DNA from: a bacterium BMS3Bbin13
Lineage (GTDB): Bacteria > Pseudomonadota > Gammaproteobacteria > 21-64-14
DNA length: 35,093 bases
Direction of reading: 5' to 3'
NCBI GenBank assembly: GCA_002897735.1
Contig: BDTW01000033.1
Coordinates: 1 to 35,093, forward strand
The translations under genes were made by a program, and so were the position numbers. The notes beneath the pieces were generated by a model, which did no database searches, was not told the DNA's origin, and worked only from the letters and a program-made list of their open reading frames with translations. Below, piece after piece: positions 6,671-14,864 of this stretch; position 1 is the stretch's first letter, and each line of letters begins with the position of its first letter.

Positions 6671-7102
6671 ATGGATATCCGGAAAATCAAGAAGCTGATC
6701 GAGTTGCTGGAGGAATCCAACCTCGCCGAACTGGAGATCCGCGAGGGCGAGGCGTCGGTGCGCATCAGCCGCTACGGGTCGGCGGCGGCGCCGGCGGCGG
6801 CCCCGGCCGCGGCACCAACCCCCGCGCCGGCGACGCCGGCCGAGGCGCAGGCGCAGGTGCTCCCGGAGGGGCACGTCGTCCACTCGCCGATGGTCGGCAC
6901 CTTCTACCAGGCCCCCTCCCCGGGATCCAACCCGTTCGTGCAGATCGGCCAGGAGGTACAGCCCGGGGATGTGCTGTGCATCATCGAGGCCATGAAGATG
7001 CTCAACCAGATCGAGTCCGACGTGGCCGGCACGGTGAAGGCAATCCTCGGCGAGAACGGCCAGCCGGTGGAGTACGGTCAGCCGTTGTTCGTGATCGGGT
7101 GA
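6671..7102 (+). CDS. accB: Biotin carboxyl carrier protein of acetyl-CoA carboxylase
   Basis: This 143-residue protein carries the biotin prosthetic group between the biotin carboxylase AccC and the carboxyltransferase in the first step of fatty acid synthesis. The N-terminal helix pair ([17 protein letters not shown]) is followed by an Ala/Pro-rich linker (about 37-62) and a C-terminal biotinyl domain (about 66-143). The biotinylation motif EAMKM places the modified lysine at K109. The thumb loop [15 protein letters not shown], typical of AccB, is present. It is complete and follows aroQ by 18 bp. Unusually, 235 bp with two repeat units separate it from accC. Confidence 0.97.
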   Translation: MDIRKIKKLIELLEESNLAELEIREGEASVRISRYGSAAAPAAAPAAAPTPAPATPAEAQAQVLPEGHVVHSPMVGTFYQAPSPGSNPFVQIGQEVQPGDVLCIIEAMKMLNQIESDVAGTVKAILGENGQPVEYGQPLFVIG

Positions 7103-7171
7103 CCGCGTAAAGCAGACCTCGGCCCGCCGACGGCACCGGAAAGGGCCAGGCACAGCCGGACGTTCGGCAGC

Positions 7172-7248
7172 GTCGGCCGGGCAAGCCCGGCCCTACAGGG
7201 TATCGCGAACGCCGTGGGATCTCGTAGGACGGGGTCTTGCCCCGCCGG
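7172..7248. repeat. Pair of REP-like palindromes between accB and accC
   Basis: A plus-oriented unit (7172-7196, GTCGGCCGGGCAAGCCC...) faces a minus-oriented unit (7224-7248, GTAGGACGGGGTCTTGCCCC...). This is a BIME-like head-to-head pair inside the accB-accC transcription unit. Confidence 0.72.
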
Positions 7249-7337
7249 CGACGCGGGAACGGGCCGGACGCGGTCGGGGGATTGCGGGACGGGTCTGTTT
7301 GGGCGCACGGCGGTACCTCGCGCGGAAAGGAAGTTCG

Positions 7338-8678
7338 ATGCTGGATAAGATCGTCATCGCCAACCGCGGGGAGATCGCGCTGCGCATCCTGCGCGCGTGC
7401 CGCGAACTCGGGATCAAGACGGTGGCGGTGCACTCGACCGCCGACCGCGACCTCAAGCACGTGCTGCTCGCCGACGAGTCGGTGTGCATCGGCCCGCCGC
7501 CCTCGGAGCAGAGTTACCTGAACATGCCGGCGCTGATCAGTGCCGCGGAGGTCACCGACGCGGTGGCCATCCACCCGGGCTACGGATTCCTCGCCGAGAA
7601 CGCCGATTTCGCCGAGCGCGTCGAGAGCAGCGGCTTTATCTTCATCGGGCCGCGCCCCGAGACCATCCGCCTGATGGGCGACAAGATCTCCGCGATCCAC
7701 ACCATGAAGGAAGCGGGCATTCCGTGTGTGCCCGGCTCCGACGGCCCGCTCGGCGAGGACCCGGACACGAATCTCGCGCTCGGGCGCGAGATCGGCTACC
7801 CGGTGATCATCAAGGCGGCCGGCGGCGGCGGCGGGCGCGGGATGCGGGTGGTGCACTCCGAGGGGACGCTGCTCAACGCGATCTCGCTCACGCGTACCGA
7901 GGCGCAAACCGCCTTCGGCAACGCCACCGTGTACCTGGAAAAGTTTCTGGAACACCCGCGCCACGTCGAGTTCCAGATGCTCGCCGACACCCTCGGAAAC
8001 GCCGTGTGGCTGGGCGAGCGTGACTGCTCACTGCAGCGCCGCCACCAGAAGGTGATCGAGGAGGCGCCCGCGCCGGGCATCACCGGGGAACAGCGGAGTA
8101 CGCTCGGCGAACGCTGCGCCGAGGCGTGCCGCGCGATCGGCTACCGGGGCGCCGGGACCTTCGAGTTCCTCTACGAGGACGGGTGCTTCTATTTCATCGA
8201 GATGAACACCCGCATCCAGGTCGAACACCCGGTGACCGAGATGGTGACCGGCATCGATCTGGTCAAGGAACAGTTGCGCATCGCCGACGGCGAGCCGCTG
8301 GCGATGCGCCAGAAGGATGTACACATCCGCGGCCACGCCGTCGAGTGCCGGCTGTGCGCGGAGGACCCGGAACGCTTCCTGCCCTCGCCGGGGACGATCA
8401 CCCAATTCCACGCGCCGGGCGGGCCCGGGGTGCGGCTCGACTCGCATGTCTACGCCGGCTACAGGGTGCCGCCCTACTACGACTCGCTGATCGGCAAGCT
8501 CATCACGCACGGCGCCGACCGCGCCTCCGCGCTCGCACGCATGCGCACCGCGCTCACCGAGGTGGTGATCGAAGGCATCCAGACCAATGTGCCGCTGTTG
8601 CTCGATCTGATCAACGACGCCGCCGTGCAACGCGGCGGCGTGGACATCCATTTCCTGGAGAAGAAGCTGGGGTTGTAA
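7338..8678 (+). CDS. accC: Acetyl-CoA carboxylase, biotin carboxylase subunit
   Basis: This 446-residue ATP-grasp enzyme carboxylates biotin on AccB with bicarbonate and ATP. Features are the N-terminal [20 protein letters not shown], the biotin carboxylase motif [15 protein letters not shown] (79-93), ATP-binding K116 and K159, the flexible glycine loop GGGGGRGMR (162-170) and the active-site stretch [13 protein letters not shown]. Length matches the E. coli enzyme (449). The ATG at 7338 has an AAAGGAAG ribosome-binding site at 7325-7332. In many relatives prmA follows directly; here the next gene is a toxin on the opposite strand, a sign of rearrangement just after this gene. Confidence 0.97.
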   Translation: MLDKIVIANRGEIALRILRACRELGIKTVAVHSTADRDLKHVLLADESVCIGPPPSEQSYLNMPALISAAEVTDAVAIHPGYGFLAENADFAERVESSGFIFIGPRPETIRLMGDKISAIHTMKEAGIPCVPGSDGPLGEDPDTNLALGREIGYPVIIKAAGGGGGRGMRVVHSEGTLLNAISLTRTEAQTAFGNATVYLEKFLEHPRHVEFQMLADTLGNAVWLGERDCSLQRRHQKVIEEAPAPGITGEQRSTLGERCAEACRAIGYRGAGTFEFLYEDGCFYFIEMNTRIQVEHPVTEMVTGIDLVKEQLRIADGEPLAMRQKDVHIRGHAVECRLCAEDPERFLPSPGTITQFHAPGGPGVRLDSHVYAGYRVPPYYDSLIGKLITHGADRASALARMRTALTEVVIEGIQTNVPLLLDLINDAAVQRGGVDIHFLEKKLGL

Positions 8679-8710
8679 ATCCGCGTTGCGACATTGGGAC
8701 ATTCTGCGTC

Positions 8711-8735
8711 GTCGGCCGGGCGAGCCCCCGTCCTA
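8711..8735 (+). repeat. REP-like palindrome at the accC/yoeB boundary
   Basis: GTCGGCCGGGCGAGCCCCC followed by GTCCTA is a slightly decayed family unit. On the minus strand its TAG is the stop codon of yoeB. It lies at one of the two junctions of the inverted prmA-purD block. Confidence 0.7.
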
Positions 8736-9002
8736 TGTGTACTGATAATGGTATCGACAAGCAATGATGGTTATATGAGCATCGGTAACGGCACACACAA
8801 GTCTATGTGAATCATCGATTCTCCGGGACCAGAAACCCGACAGATTTTCCTTCAATGCTTCCGGCTTGCCGATACCCTCAAAGGGCGTTCGAATAACATC
8901 GTCTATCAGTTTATTAATTCGTTTCAGTGTTTTTTTGTCCTGACCTTGCCAGTACAGGTAATCGGACCACGCAGCTTCCGTCCAAGCCAAGCACCTACTC
9001 AT
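8733..9002 (-). CDS. yoeB: YoeB-family mRNA interferase toxin
   Basis: This 89-residue protein matches E. coli YoeB over its full length: WTEAAWSDYLYWQGQDKK, RINKLIDDVIRTPFEG, KPEALKENLSGFWSRRI, HRLV and the terminal CRYHY. The catalytic residues of YoeB (E46, R65, H83) correspond to E48, R67 and H85 here. The family cleaves mRNA on the ribosome and is blocked by YefM. The ATG overlaps the yefM 3' end by 8 nt, so translation is coupled. YoeB normally ends at RYHY; this one has three extra residues (QYT) and its TAG comes from a REP-like repeat. Confidence 0.95.
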   Translation of the reverse strand: MSRCLAWTEAAWSDYLYWQGQDKKTLKRINKLIDDVIRTPFEGIGKPEALKENLSGFWSRRIDDSHRLVCAVTDAHITIIACRYHYQYT

Positions 9003-9249
9003 TCAATAAATCTCTTTCTTTCGCTTCGCCCCGGCGGAACTGCTCAATGGATTCTCTTAGGTGTTCTGCATTTGCGGGAGACCTCAGCAAGTACACCGTT
9101 TCCATGAGATTATTGTAATAATCCAATGACATTACTACGGCATCTTCGCTATCACGCCGAGTGATCACCGTACAATCGGCGTCATTGACCACTTGATCCA
9201 AAACGGATTTAAGGCTGTTTCTGGCTTCGGTAAACGATACGATTCGCAT
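8995..9249 (-). CDS. yefM: YefM-family antitoxin and autorepressor
   Basis: This 84-residue Phd/YefM antitoxin begins MRIVSFTEARNSLKSVLDQV, continues with CTVITRRDSEDAVVMSLDYYNNLMETVYLLRSPANAEHL and ends in the acidic, toxin-wrapping RGEAKERDLLNE. The N-terminal half dimerises and binds the operator; the C-terminal tail masks YoeB. A GAGGG ribosome-binding site precedes the ATG. The promoter and a paired operator lie just upstream (9283-9325). The pair is lower in G+C than its neighbours, which suggests acquisition. Confidence 0.95.
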   Translation of the reverse strand: MRIVSFTEARNSLKSVLDQVVNDADCTVITRRDSEDAVVMSLDYYNNLMETVYLLRSPANAEHLRESIEQFRRGEAKERDLLNE

Positions 9250-9264
9250 TTCTTCGCCCTCACA

Positions 9265-9282
9265 TGTTCAGCTTACTGAACA
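9265..9282. promoter_or_regulatory. 7-bp-arm palindrome in the yefM leader
   Basis: TGTTCAG-CTTA-CTGAACA is a perfect inverted repeat between the -10 element and the yefM start. It could be an extra repressor site or a small leader hairpin; the sequence does not decide. Confidence 0.45.
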
Positions 9283-9325
9283 AGTATAGGCCCAAATCTA
9301 TAACTGTACAACATATAGTACATGT
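9283..9325 (-). promoter_or_regulatory. yefM-yoeB promoter with paired operator
   Basis: Reading on the minus strand, TGTACA (9310-9305) can serve as -35 and TATACT (9288-9283) is the -10, with a 16-bp spacer. A second GTAC core at 9318-9321 is centred 12 bp from the first (GTAC at 9306-9309). Two TGTACA-like palindromes with 12-bp centre spacing overlapping the promoter is the operator layout described for yefM-yoeB in E. coli and relatives. Confidence 0.72.
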
Positions 9326-9427
9326 TTTTGAGTGGGGGTCGTTCATGCCGATCTTTACTTGGCAACCCGTCCGGTTTTTGGAGCCCACTCCAGACGGGCA
9401 CCTCGGGATATTCCCGGCCGGCTCGCC

Positions 9428-10708
9428 TCAGCCGCGCGCCAGCGCGCGGTGGCCGATGTCGCGGCGATAGTAGACCCCATCCCAATGGATCCGCGCCGCG
9501 AGCGCGTAGGCGTGCTCGCGGGCCTCGGCCACCGTGGCGCCGAGGGCGCAGGCGCAGAGCACGCGCCCGCCGTTGGTGACCACCCTCCCGTCGCGCAGCG
9601 CCGTGCCGGCGTGGAATACCTTGGTGTCGGGTGCGTCGGCCTGCGACAACCCCTCGATGGCGTCGCCCTTGCGGTAGGCACCCGGGTAGCCGCCGGCGGC
9701 GAGCACCACGCCGAGCGCCGTGCGCGGGTCCCACTCGGCGTGTGCATGATCCAGCCGCCCATCGAGTGCCGCCTCCAGCAGGTCGACGAGGTCCGAGCGC
9801 AGGCGCAGCAGGATCGGCTGGGTCTCCGGGTCGCCGAGGCGCACGTTGTATTCCAACACCCGCGGTGTGCCGTCCGCTCCGATCATCAGCCCGGCATACA
9901 GGAAGCCGGTGAACGGGCGCCCGTCGGCGGCCAGACCGCGCACCGTCGGCTCGATCACCTCGCGCAGGATGCGCTCGTGCAGCGCCGGGGTGATCACCGG
10001 CGCCGGGGAGTAGGCGCCCATGCCGCCGGTGTTCGGGCCGGTGTCGCCCTCGTCGCGCGCCTTGTGGTCCTGCGAGGAGGCGAGCGGCAGTACGTGCGCG
10101 CCGTCCACCAGGCACATGAAGCTCGCCTCCTCGCCTTCCAGGAACTCCTCGACCACCACCCGCCGGCCGGCGGCCCCGAACGCCCCCTCCTCCAGCATGG
10201 CGCGCACCGCCGCTTCGGCCTCCACGACGCTGTGCGCGAGGGTCACGCCCTTGCCCGCCGCCAATCCGTCGGCCTTCACCACCAGCGGCGCACCGTGCTC
10301 GCGGATCCAGGCGCACGCCGCGCCGGCGTCGGTGAAGCTGCGATAGGCGGCGGTCGGGATGTCATGGCGGGCGAGGAAGTCCTTGGCATAGACCTTGGAA
10401 CCCTCCAGCCCGGCGGCCGCCCGGCGGGGGCCGAAGCAGCGCAGGCCGGTGTCCGCAAAGGCATCGACGATGCCCGCGACCAGCGGCGCCTCGGGCCCGA
10501 TCACCGTGAGATCCACCCCCTCGGCCCGCGCCAGGCGCAGGAGACCGCCGATGTCCCCGGCCGCCACTGCGGCGTTGCGTACCTTCGGCTCGTGTGCGGT
10601 ACCCGCATTACCGGGCGCAACGAGCACCTCTGCGACGCGCGACGAGCGCGCCAGACACCAAGCGAGGGCGTGTTCGCGCCCGCCGCCGCCGACCACCAAT
10701 AGTTTCAT
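9428..10708 (-). CDS. purD: Phosphoribosylamine-glycine ligase (GARS)
   Basis: This 426-residue ATP-grasp ligase joins 5-phosphoribosylamine and glycine in de novo purine synthesis. It opens MKLLVVGGGGREHALAW, with the nucleotide-binding GGGGREHA, and shows the family blocks PEAPLVAGIVDAF, VKADGLAAGKGV, GEEASFMCLVDG, QDHKARDEGDTGPNTGGMGAYSPAP, GLMIGADGTPRVLEYNVRLGDPETQ and HAGTA near the C-terminus. Length is normal (E. coli 429). In most relatives it directly follows purH; here the two lie on the same strand but 9.3 kb apart, so purD needs its own promoter. A weak candidate is TTCACC, 18 nt, TACACT on the minus strand at 10844-10815. Confidence 0.97.
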   Translation of the reverse strand: MKLLVVGGGGREHALAWCLARSSRVAEVLVAPGNAGTAHEPKVRNAAVAAGDIGGLLRLARAEGVDLTVIGPEAPLVAGIVDAFADTGLRCFGPRRAAAGLEGSKVYAKDFLARHDIPTAAYRSFTDAGAACAWIREHGAPLVVKADGLAAGKGVTLAHSVVEAEAAVRAMLEEGAFGAAGRRVVVEEFLEGEEASFMCLVDGAHVLPLASSQDHKARDEGDTGPNTGGMGAYSPAPVITPALHERILREVIEPTVRGLAADGRPFTGFLYAGLMIGADGTPRVLEYNVRLGDPETQPILLRLRSDLVDLLEAALDGRLDHAHAEWDPRTALGVVLAAGGYPGAYRKGDAIEGLSQADAPDTKVFHAGTALRDGRVVTNGGRVLCACALGATVAEAREHAYALAARIHWDGVYYRRDIGHRALARG

Positions 10709-10854
10709 CGCGATCTCTTTCGTTTTTCCCGAGTTGCTAAGGAGGACGTGAGGGAAGCCGACCTCTCGGCGTACGTTCCGCCCCCCTTAGAGAGGAAATG
10801 GACAGGGTGGAGATAGTGTAATTAAATCGGGATCCCAAGGTGAAGGAAAGCGTC

Positions 10855-10983
10855 GTCGGCGGGCCAAGGCCCGCTCTACGGGAGCTTCGGTTGGGAGGCG
10901 GGGTGGGGGGATGGCGCCGCCCCGGCGGGGCGAGCGCGCATCGGCGATCGTGCCCACCGGTAGGGCCGGGCTCGCCCGGCCGA
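10855..10983. repeat. Two opposed REP-like palindromes upstream of purD
   Basis: Units at 10855-10879 (plus, with a GGGCCAAGGCCC core) and 10960-10983 (minus, GTAGGGCCGGGCTCGCCCGG) lie in the 307-bp gap between purD and the EAL gene. Apart from these and the weak purD promoter candidate, nothing else is seen there. Confidence 0.7.
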
Positions 10984-11015
10984 GGCCGCCGGAGGTCCCA
11001 ACGCCGCGATGTGCA

Positions 11016-13910
11016 TCACTCCCGCGCGGGCGGATCGGGCGCGGGCTGCACGTCGGGTGTTGCACTTGCACGTTGGCGCAGCCACGCTTCGAACGCCGGC
11101 ACCTCGAGCGGGCGGTTGATGAGATATCCCTGCGCGGCGTCGCAGCCAAGCGCCCTCAGCGCCTCGAGCTGTGCCTCGGTTTCCACGCCTTCGGCGATCA
11201 CCTGGAGTCCGAGCCCGTGCCCGAGGGCGATCGAGGCCTCGGTCACACTGCGCGCCGCCGGGTTCTCGAACATGGCCTGGATGAAGCTGAGGTCGATCTT
11301 GATGGCATCCAGCGGCAGCCCCACCAGGTGGCTCATGGAAGCGAACCCGGTGCCGAAGTCATCGAGATAGAGCGAAAAACCGAGCGATTTAAGTGCCCGT
11401 AACACGCCCGCCGTGTGCTCCAGATCCGTGACCGCATCCGTTTCGGTGAGTTCCACGGCGATCCCGACCCGGTGCGGATCGAGCCCGGATCGAGCCAGGC
11501 GTTCGCGTATCGAGGCGACGAATTCGGTGTCGGCGCAATCCCGGGCGGACAAATTGATCGAGACGACGCCGGGCTCGACCCCCGCCTCCTGCCAGGCATG
11601 CAGCCGTTCAAACGCCGCGCCCATGACCCATTGGCTGATGCGCCGGATCTGCCCGGACTGCTCGGCCGCCGGAATGAATTCCCCCGGGGGCACATCGCCG
11701 AGCGTCGGGCTCTTCCATCGCAATAGGGCCTCGGCGCCGAGTACCCGCCCGCTCGCGAGATCGACGTGGGGCTGGTACACCAAGCGGAACTCCTCATCGA
11801 GGCTCGCCCGTTCCAGGGCGCGCAAGAGTTCGAATCGATGTTTCTCCCGCGTCTCGAGCGCGGCGGAATAAAAGGCCAGCCGGCGCTCATCCGCCGGCAC
11901 CAGGGACCGCACGGCGAGGGCGGCGCGGTGGATCAACGTTTCGACGTCGACGCCGGGGGTCAACGGCTCGAGGCCCAGTCGCGCGTTCAGGCGGATGGGT
12001 TCGCCCGCAACCCGCAGCTCGAGCGGAAACACCGAGAGCAGATCCAGGGCGGAGGCGGTCACGTCCCGCCCCGGGCGGGTATACCAGGCGAGGAGGAAGT
12101 CATCCTCGCTCAGCACGGCGAGCAGATCATCGCCCGCCAGTCGTGCAGCGAGGCGCGTGCCGATTTCCCGGCGCAGGGTATCGACGGCCTCACGGCCGTG
12201 GCGCGTGCGCAGCTCGGCCATCTGGTCCACCTGGAGCACGCCCACGGAGAGGTTCTCTCCCGCGTCCAGGGTGGCGGTCGCATCGGTGAACCATTGGAGA
12301 AATCGGCGATGGTTCGGCAGGTCGGTGGCGGCATCGTGATCCATCAGCCAGTCGCGCTGACCTTCGACTTGCAGGAAGTTCATGCCGAAGGCGATGTCTC
12401 CGGCAAGTTCGCGGTACACACCGAACGATGCCTCGTCGAAGGCGTTTGCCGTCGCGGCATATAATGTAAGGTTGCCGAAGATGTGTCCCCCGTGGGCCAG
12501 GGGGAAGGTCAACGCCGCGCGGCAGCCCAGGGCGAGGAGCGCCTCGCGCCAGGGCGCCATCCGCGGGTCGGATTCGATGTCCTGCACCACTTGGGGGGTT
12601 CCCGAGCGCAGCGATGGGCCGACGGTACCGCGGCCCTCGGGGACGGCGCCGTCGGCCGAGACGCTCAGCCCATCGAGAACTTCGCGGCCCGGCCCCGCCT
12701 GGGCCACGACCCGCACCCGATCGGTGGCGGAGTCCACCTCGCCGATCCAGGCCATGCGCAGGCCGCCTTGCTCGACGGCGATGCGGCAGGCCGCCTGTAA
12801 AAATCCGGTCCGGTCGCGCATCCGCAGGAGAACCTGGTTGATGCCGCTCAGCGTTTGGTGGGCGCGGTTCAGTCGCTCGATCTGTTCCAGTTGATCTTCG
12901 AGAACCCGGTGATTCCGCTCCACGTGGTCGGCCAACCGATTGAAGCCCCGGGCGAGGACGCCGAATTCGTCGCGGCGGACATCGAGAGGACTTCTCGCTT
13001 TTTCGTCGCCGGCATCGAATCGTTCGATGGTATCGAGCAGTCCCCGCAACGGGCGATCAATCCAGATTTTCCCCACCAGGGCGAAGATCACCAATAGCAC
13101 CACCAGGGTTGCAATCCCCAATCCCATAGTTTCAATCAGGATTCGGCGAACCGGGATGAGCAGGCGCGCCTCGGGAATCCCCACGAGCAGGTAGGCGATC
13201 GGCCCGTCGTCGATCCGCAGGGGATTGATCACATACAGGCGCTGTATGCCGTCCACCCCCGTGGCCAGGAGTGCGTGAAGGCCGGCCGTGCTTCGCTGGG
13301 CCCAGACCGCCTCGAGCGATGGAGGCAGGGGCTTGCCGATGCTATGCGGGGCGCCGGGCCAGCGTGCGCGGATGCGACCCGTCCGTCCGATCAGGATGAT
13401 GCTCGATCCGCTCGGCAGGAGTTCCTGCGCGACCCGCCGCGCCAATCGCCCCGGCCGCCCATCGACGAGAAGCCGGCCCCCGCCCGGCAGGGGCAAGTCC
13501 AGCAACCAGGGGCGGGGACGTCCCGGTTTCGTCGCGGGAGGGACGGAAGACACGCTTCCGCCGGCGTGCGCGAGCGAGCCTGAGCCGCACCGCTCTCGGC
13601 CGTTCGGTCCCATCACCGCGAGCCCGGACACCAGTGGATCGAGATCCACCACCCGGGCAAGAACAGCGGCGCAGTACTTGGGGGAGCCCTCGTATAGGGC
13701 GGGCATTGCGGCGAGGCGTGCCGATCCGATCCGGAGCCGGTGCAGATCCTTTCCGTAATCCAGACTCACCGTGCGAACGGCGAGCATGGCCGTTTCCTCG
13801 GTGCTCGCGCGCAACGCGCCGTACTCGCGCCAGGCGACAAAGAACACCGTGCCCACGGCGGGCAATGCCGCGACAAGAATCAACCAAGCAAAGCGGCGGC
13901 GGATGTTCAT
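11016..13910 (-). CDS. Membrane-bound c-di-GMP phosphodiesterase (GAF, degenerate GGDEF, EAL)
   Basis: A 964-residue sensor. TM1 is about 8-27, followed by a periplasmic sensory region of the Cache type (about 28-255), TM2 (about 262-282), a HAMP linker (about 283-340), a GAF domain (about 358-515), a GGDEF-like domain (about 520-685) and an EAL domain (about 695-945). The GGDEF signature is replaced by SEDDF (601-605), so cyclase activity is unlikely. The EAL domain keeps E727-A-L, N786, E820, the DDFGTG pair (850-851), K871 and E907, so it should hydrolyse c-di-GMP. The degenerate domain may serve as a GTP-sensing regulator. The start is the ATG before MNIRRRFAWLI; the longer open frame upstream lacks conserved features. 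It stands alone between purD and a divergent secreted-protein gene. Confidence 0.9.
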   Translation of the reverse strand: MNIRRRFAWLILVAALPAVGTVFFVAWREYGALRASTEETAMLAVRTVSLDYGKDLHRLRIGSARLAAMPALYEGSPKYCAAVLARVVDLDPLVSGLAVMGPNGRERCGSGSLAHAGGSVSSVPPATKPGRPRPWLLDLPLPGGGRLLVDGRPGRLARRVAQELLPSGSSIILIGRTGRIRARWPGAPHSIGKPLPPSLEAVWAQRSTAGLHALLATGVDGIQRLYVINPLRIDDGPIAYLLVGIPEARLLIPVRRILIETMGLGIATLVVLLVIFALVGKIWIDRPLRGLLDTIERFDAGDEKARSPLDVRRDEFGVLARGFNRLADHVERNHRVLEDQLEQIERLNRAHQTLSGINQVLLRMRDRTGFLQAACRIAVEQGGLRMAWIGEVDSATDRVRVVAQAGPGREVLDGLSVSADGAVPEGRGTVGPSLRSGTPQVVQDIESDPRMAPWREALLALGCRAALTFPLAHGGHIFGNLTLYAATANAFDEASFGVYRELAGDIAFGMNFLQVEGQRDWLMDHDAATDLPNHRRFLQWFTDATATLDAGENLSVGVLQVDQMAELRTRHGREAVDTLRREIGTRLAARLAGDDLLAVLSEDDFLLAWYTRPGRDVTASALDLLSVFPLELRVAGEPIRLNARLGLEPLTPGVDVETLIHRAALAVRSLVPADERRLAFYSAALETREKHRFELLRALERASLDEEFRLVYQPHVDLASGRVLGAEALLRWKSPTLGDVPPGEFIPAAEQSGQIRRISQWVMGAAFERLHAWQEAGVEPGVVSINLSARDCADTEFVASIRERLARSGLDPHRVGIAVELTETDAVTDLEHTAGVLRALKSLGFSLYLDDFGTGFASMSHLVGLPLDAIKIDLSFIQAMFENPAARSVTEASIALGHGLGLQVIAEGVETEAQLEALRALGCDAAQGYLINRPLEVPAFEAWLRQRASATPDVQPAPDPPARE

Positions 13911-14185
13911 CCCGAACCTTAACTGTAAGAAACCAGGATGCAACCCGAGACTATCCTGAATCGTGCCCGGAAATGCAAACAGTGAGAAATCCGGCCCGGC
14001 CGCCGATCCCGCGCCTCTCCGGCTCGCAGACCTCACGGCAATTGGCGTAATATCCAAGGCGGACGCGCTACGTGCCCGCTGAACAGCAGGTGTTTCCAGC
14101 CTGGTCGGGATACATTTCCTCCCGACGGGAACGGCGGGTCCTTCACGCATTAATTCATATCTCGAAATACGAGAGGATGAAATTT

Positions 14186-14611
14186 ATGAGTTCACGTAAT
14201 ATTCGCCGGGGAAGATTCCTGACGACGGTTGTGGCCGTCGGATTTCTTTTCGTGGGATTGTCGTCCGCAGCCTGGGCTTGGGAGCCCAAACTCCCCAATG
14301 GAGTCCGAGGCCCTTCCTCTTGGTATCTAAACGGAAAGGACGGCCGCTATTTCGTGCCGATCATCCAAGGCAAGCTCTCGCGCCCGACCATCGGCATCGT
14401 CAAGACGGATTCCAACTGCAGGCCGGACGACCAGGGTCTCAGCCACTGCCATAACCAGATCGAGTTGCTCTCCGGCAGAACCATTACCGTTCAAAACACG
14501 CACAAGATGAGTAAGTTCCGCTGTCTGAGTCCCGGCGAACGAGTTACGGTGCGGCCCGACGGTTCATCGTCCTGGGCGATTGTGCAAACCGCCCCCCGGA
14601 AGCCGGAATGA
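14186..14611 (+). CDS. Small secreted protein of unknown function
   Basis: This 141-residue protein has a clear Sec signal: basic N-terminus MSSRNIRRGRF, hydrophobic core LTTVVAVGFLFVGLSSA and a cleavage site near AAWA-WEPK. The mature part has three cysteines (CRPDDQGLSHCHNQ and KFRCLSP) and the segment IELLSGRTITVQNTHKMSKFRCL. The C-H-C-H-like cluster could bind a metal or form a disulfide. I do not recognise the family. The ATG at 14186 is preferred over that at 14177 because GAGAGG at 14171-14176 is then correctly spaced. It is divergent from the EAL gene and the only plus-strand gene between accC and glgP. Confidence 0.72.
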   Translation: MSSRNIRRGRFLTTVVAVGFLFVGLSSAAWAWEPKLPNGVRGPSSWYLNGKDGRYFVPIIQGKLSRPTIGIVKTDSNCRPDDQGLSHCHNQIELLSGRTITVQNTHKMSKFRCLSPGERVTVRPDGSSSWAIVQTAPRKPE

Positions 14612-14617
14612 AATAGT

Positions 14618-14825
14618 GTCGTCGGCGGGGGGTTCACCGACATCTCGGGTTGCAACGGCGTCGGCGGGGCGAGCCCCGCCCTACCGTTCTTTACCGGCGT
14701 TGCGGAACATCGGGTAGGGCGGGCCTTGGCCCGCCGACGTCGGCGGGGGGTTCACCGGCGTCTCGGGTCGCGACGGCGTCGGCGGGGCGAGCCCCGCCCT
14801 ACCGTTCTTCACCAACGTTGCGGAA
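14618..14825 (+). repeat. Tandem ~118-bp duplication containing REP-like units
   Basis: Segment 14618-14707 recurs at 14736-14825 with period 118. Both contain GTCGGCGGGGGGTTCACCG, a plus REP-like unit (14660-14684 and 14778-14802), CCGTTCTT and CGTTGCGGAA. A minus-oriented unit (14714-14738) sits between. It lies between the secreted-protein gene and the end of the HgdB-like gene, convergent genes, and may act as a folded boundary. Confidence 0.75.
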
Positions 14826-14864
14826 ACCCCTGTTACACCCCAAGGGAGGGAGCGTTCATCTCTC

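Noticed and set aside
14618-14825. A CRISPR-like array
   Set aside because: Only two repeats with 118-bp period, no regular short spacers and no cas genes. It fits a tandem duplication of REP-like units.
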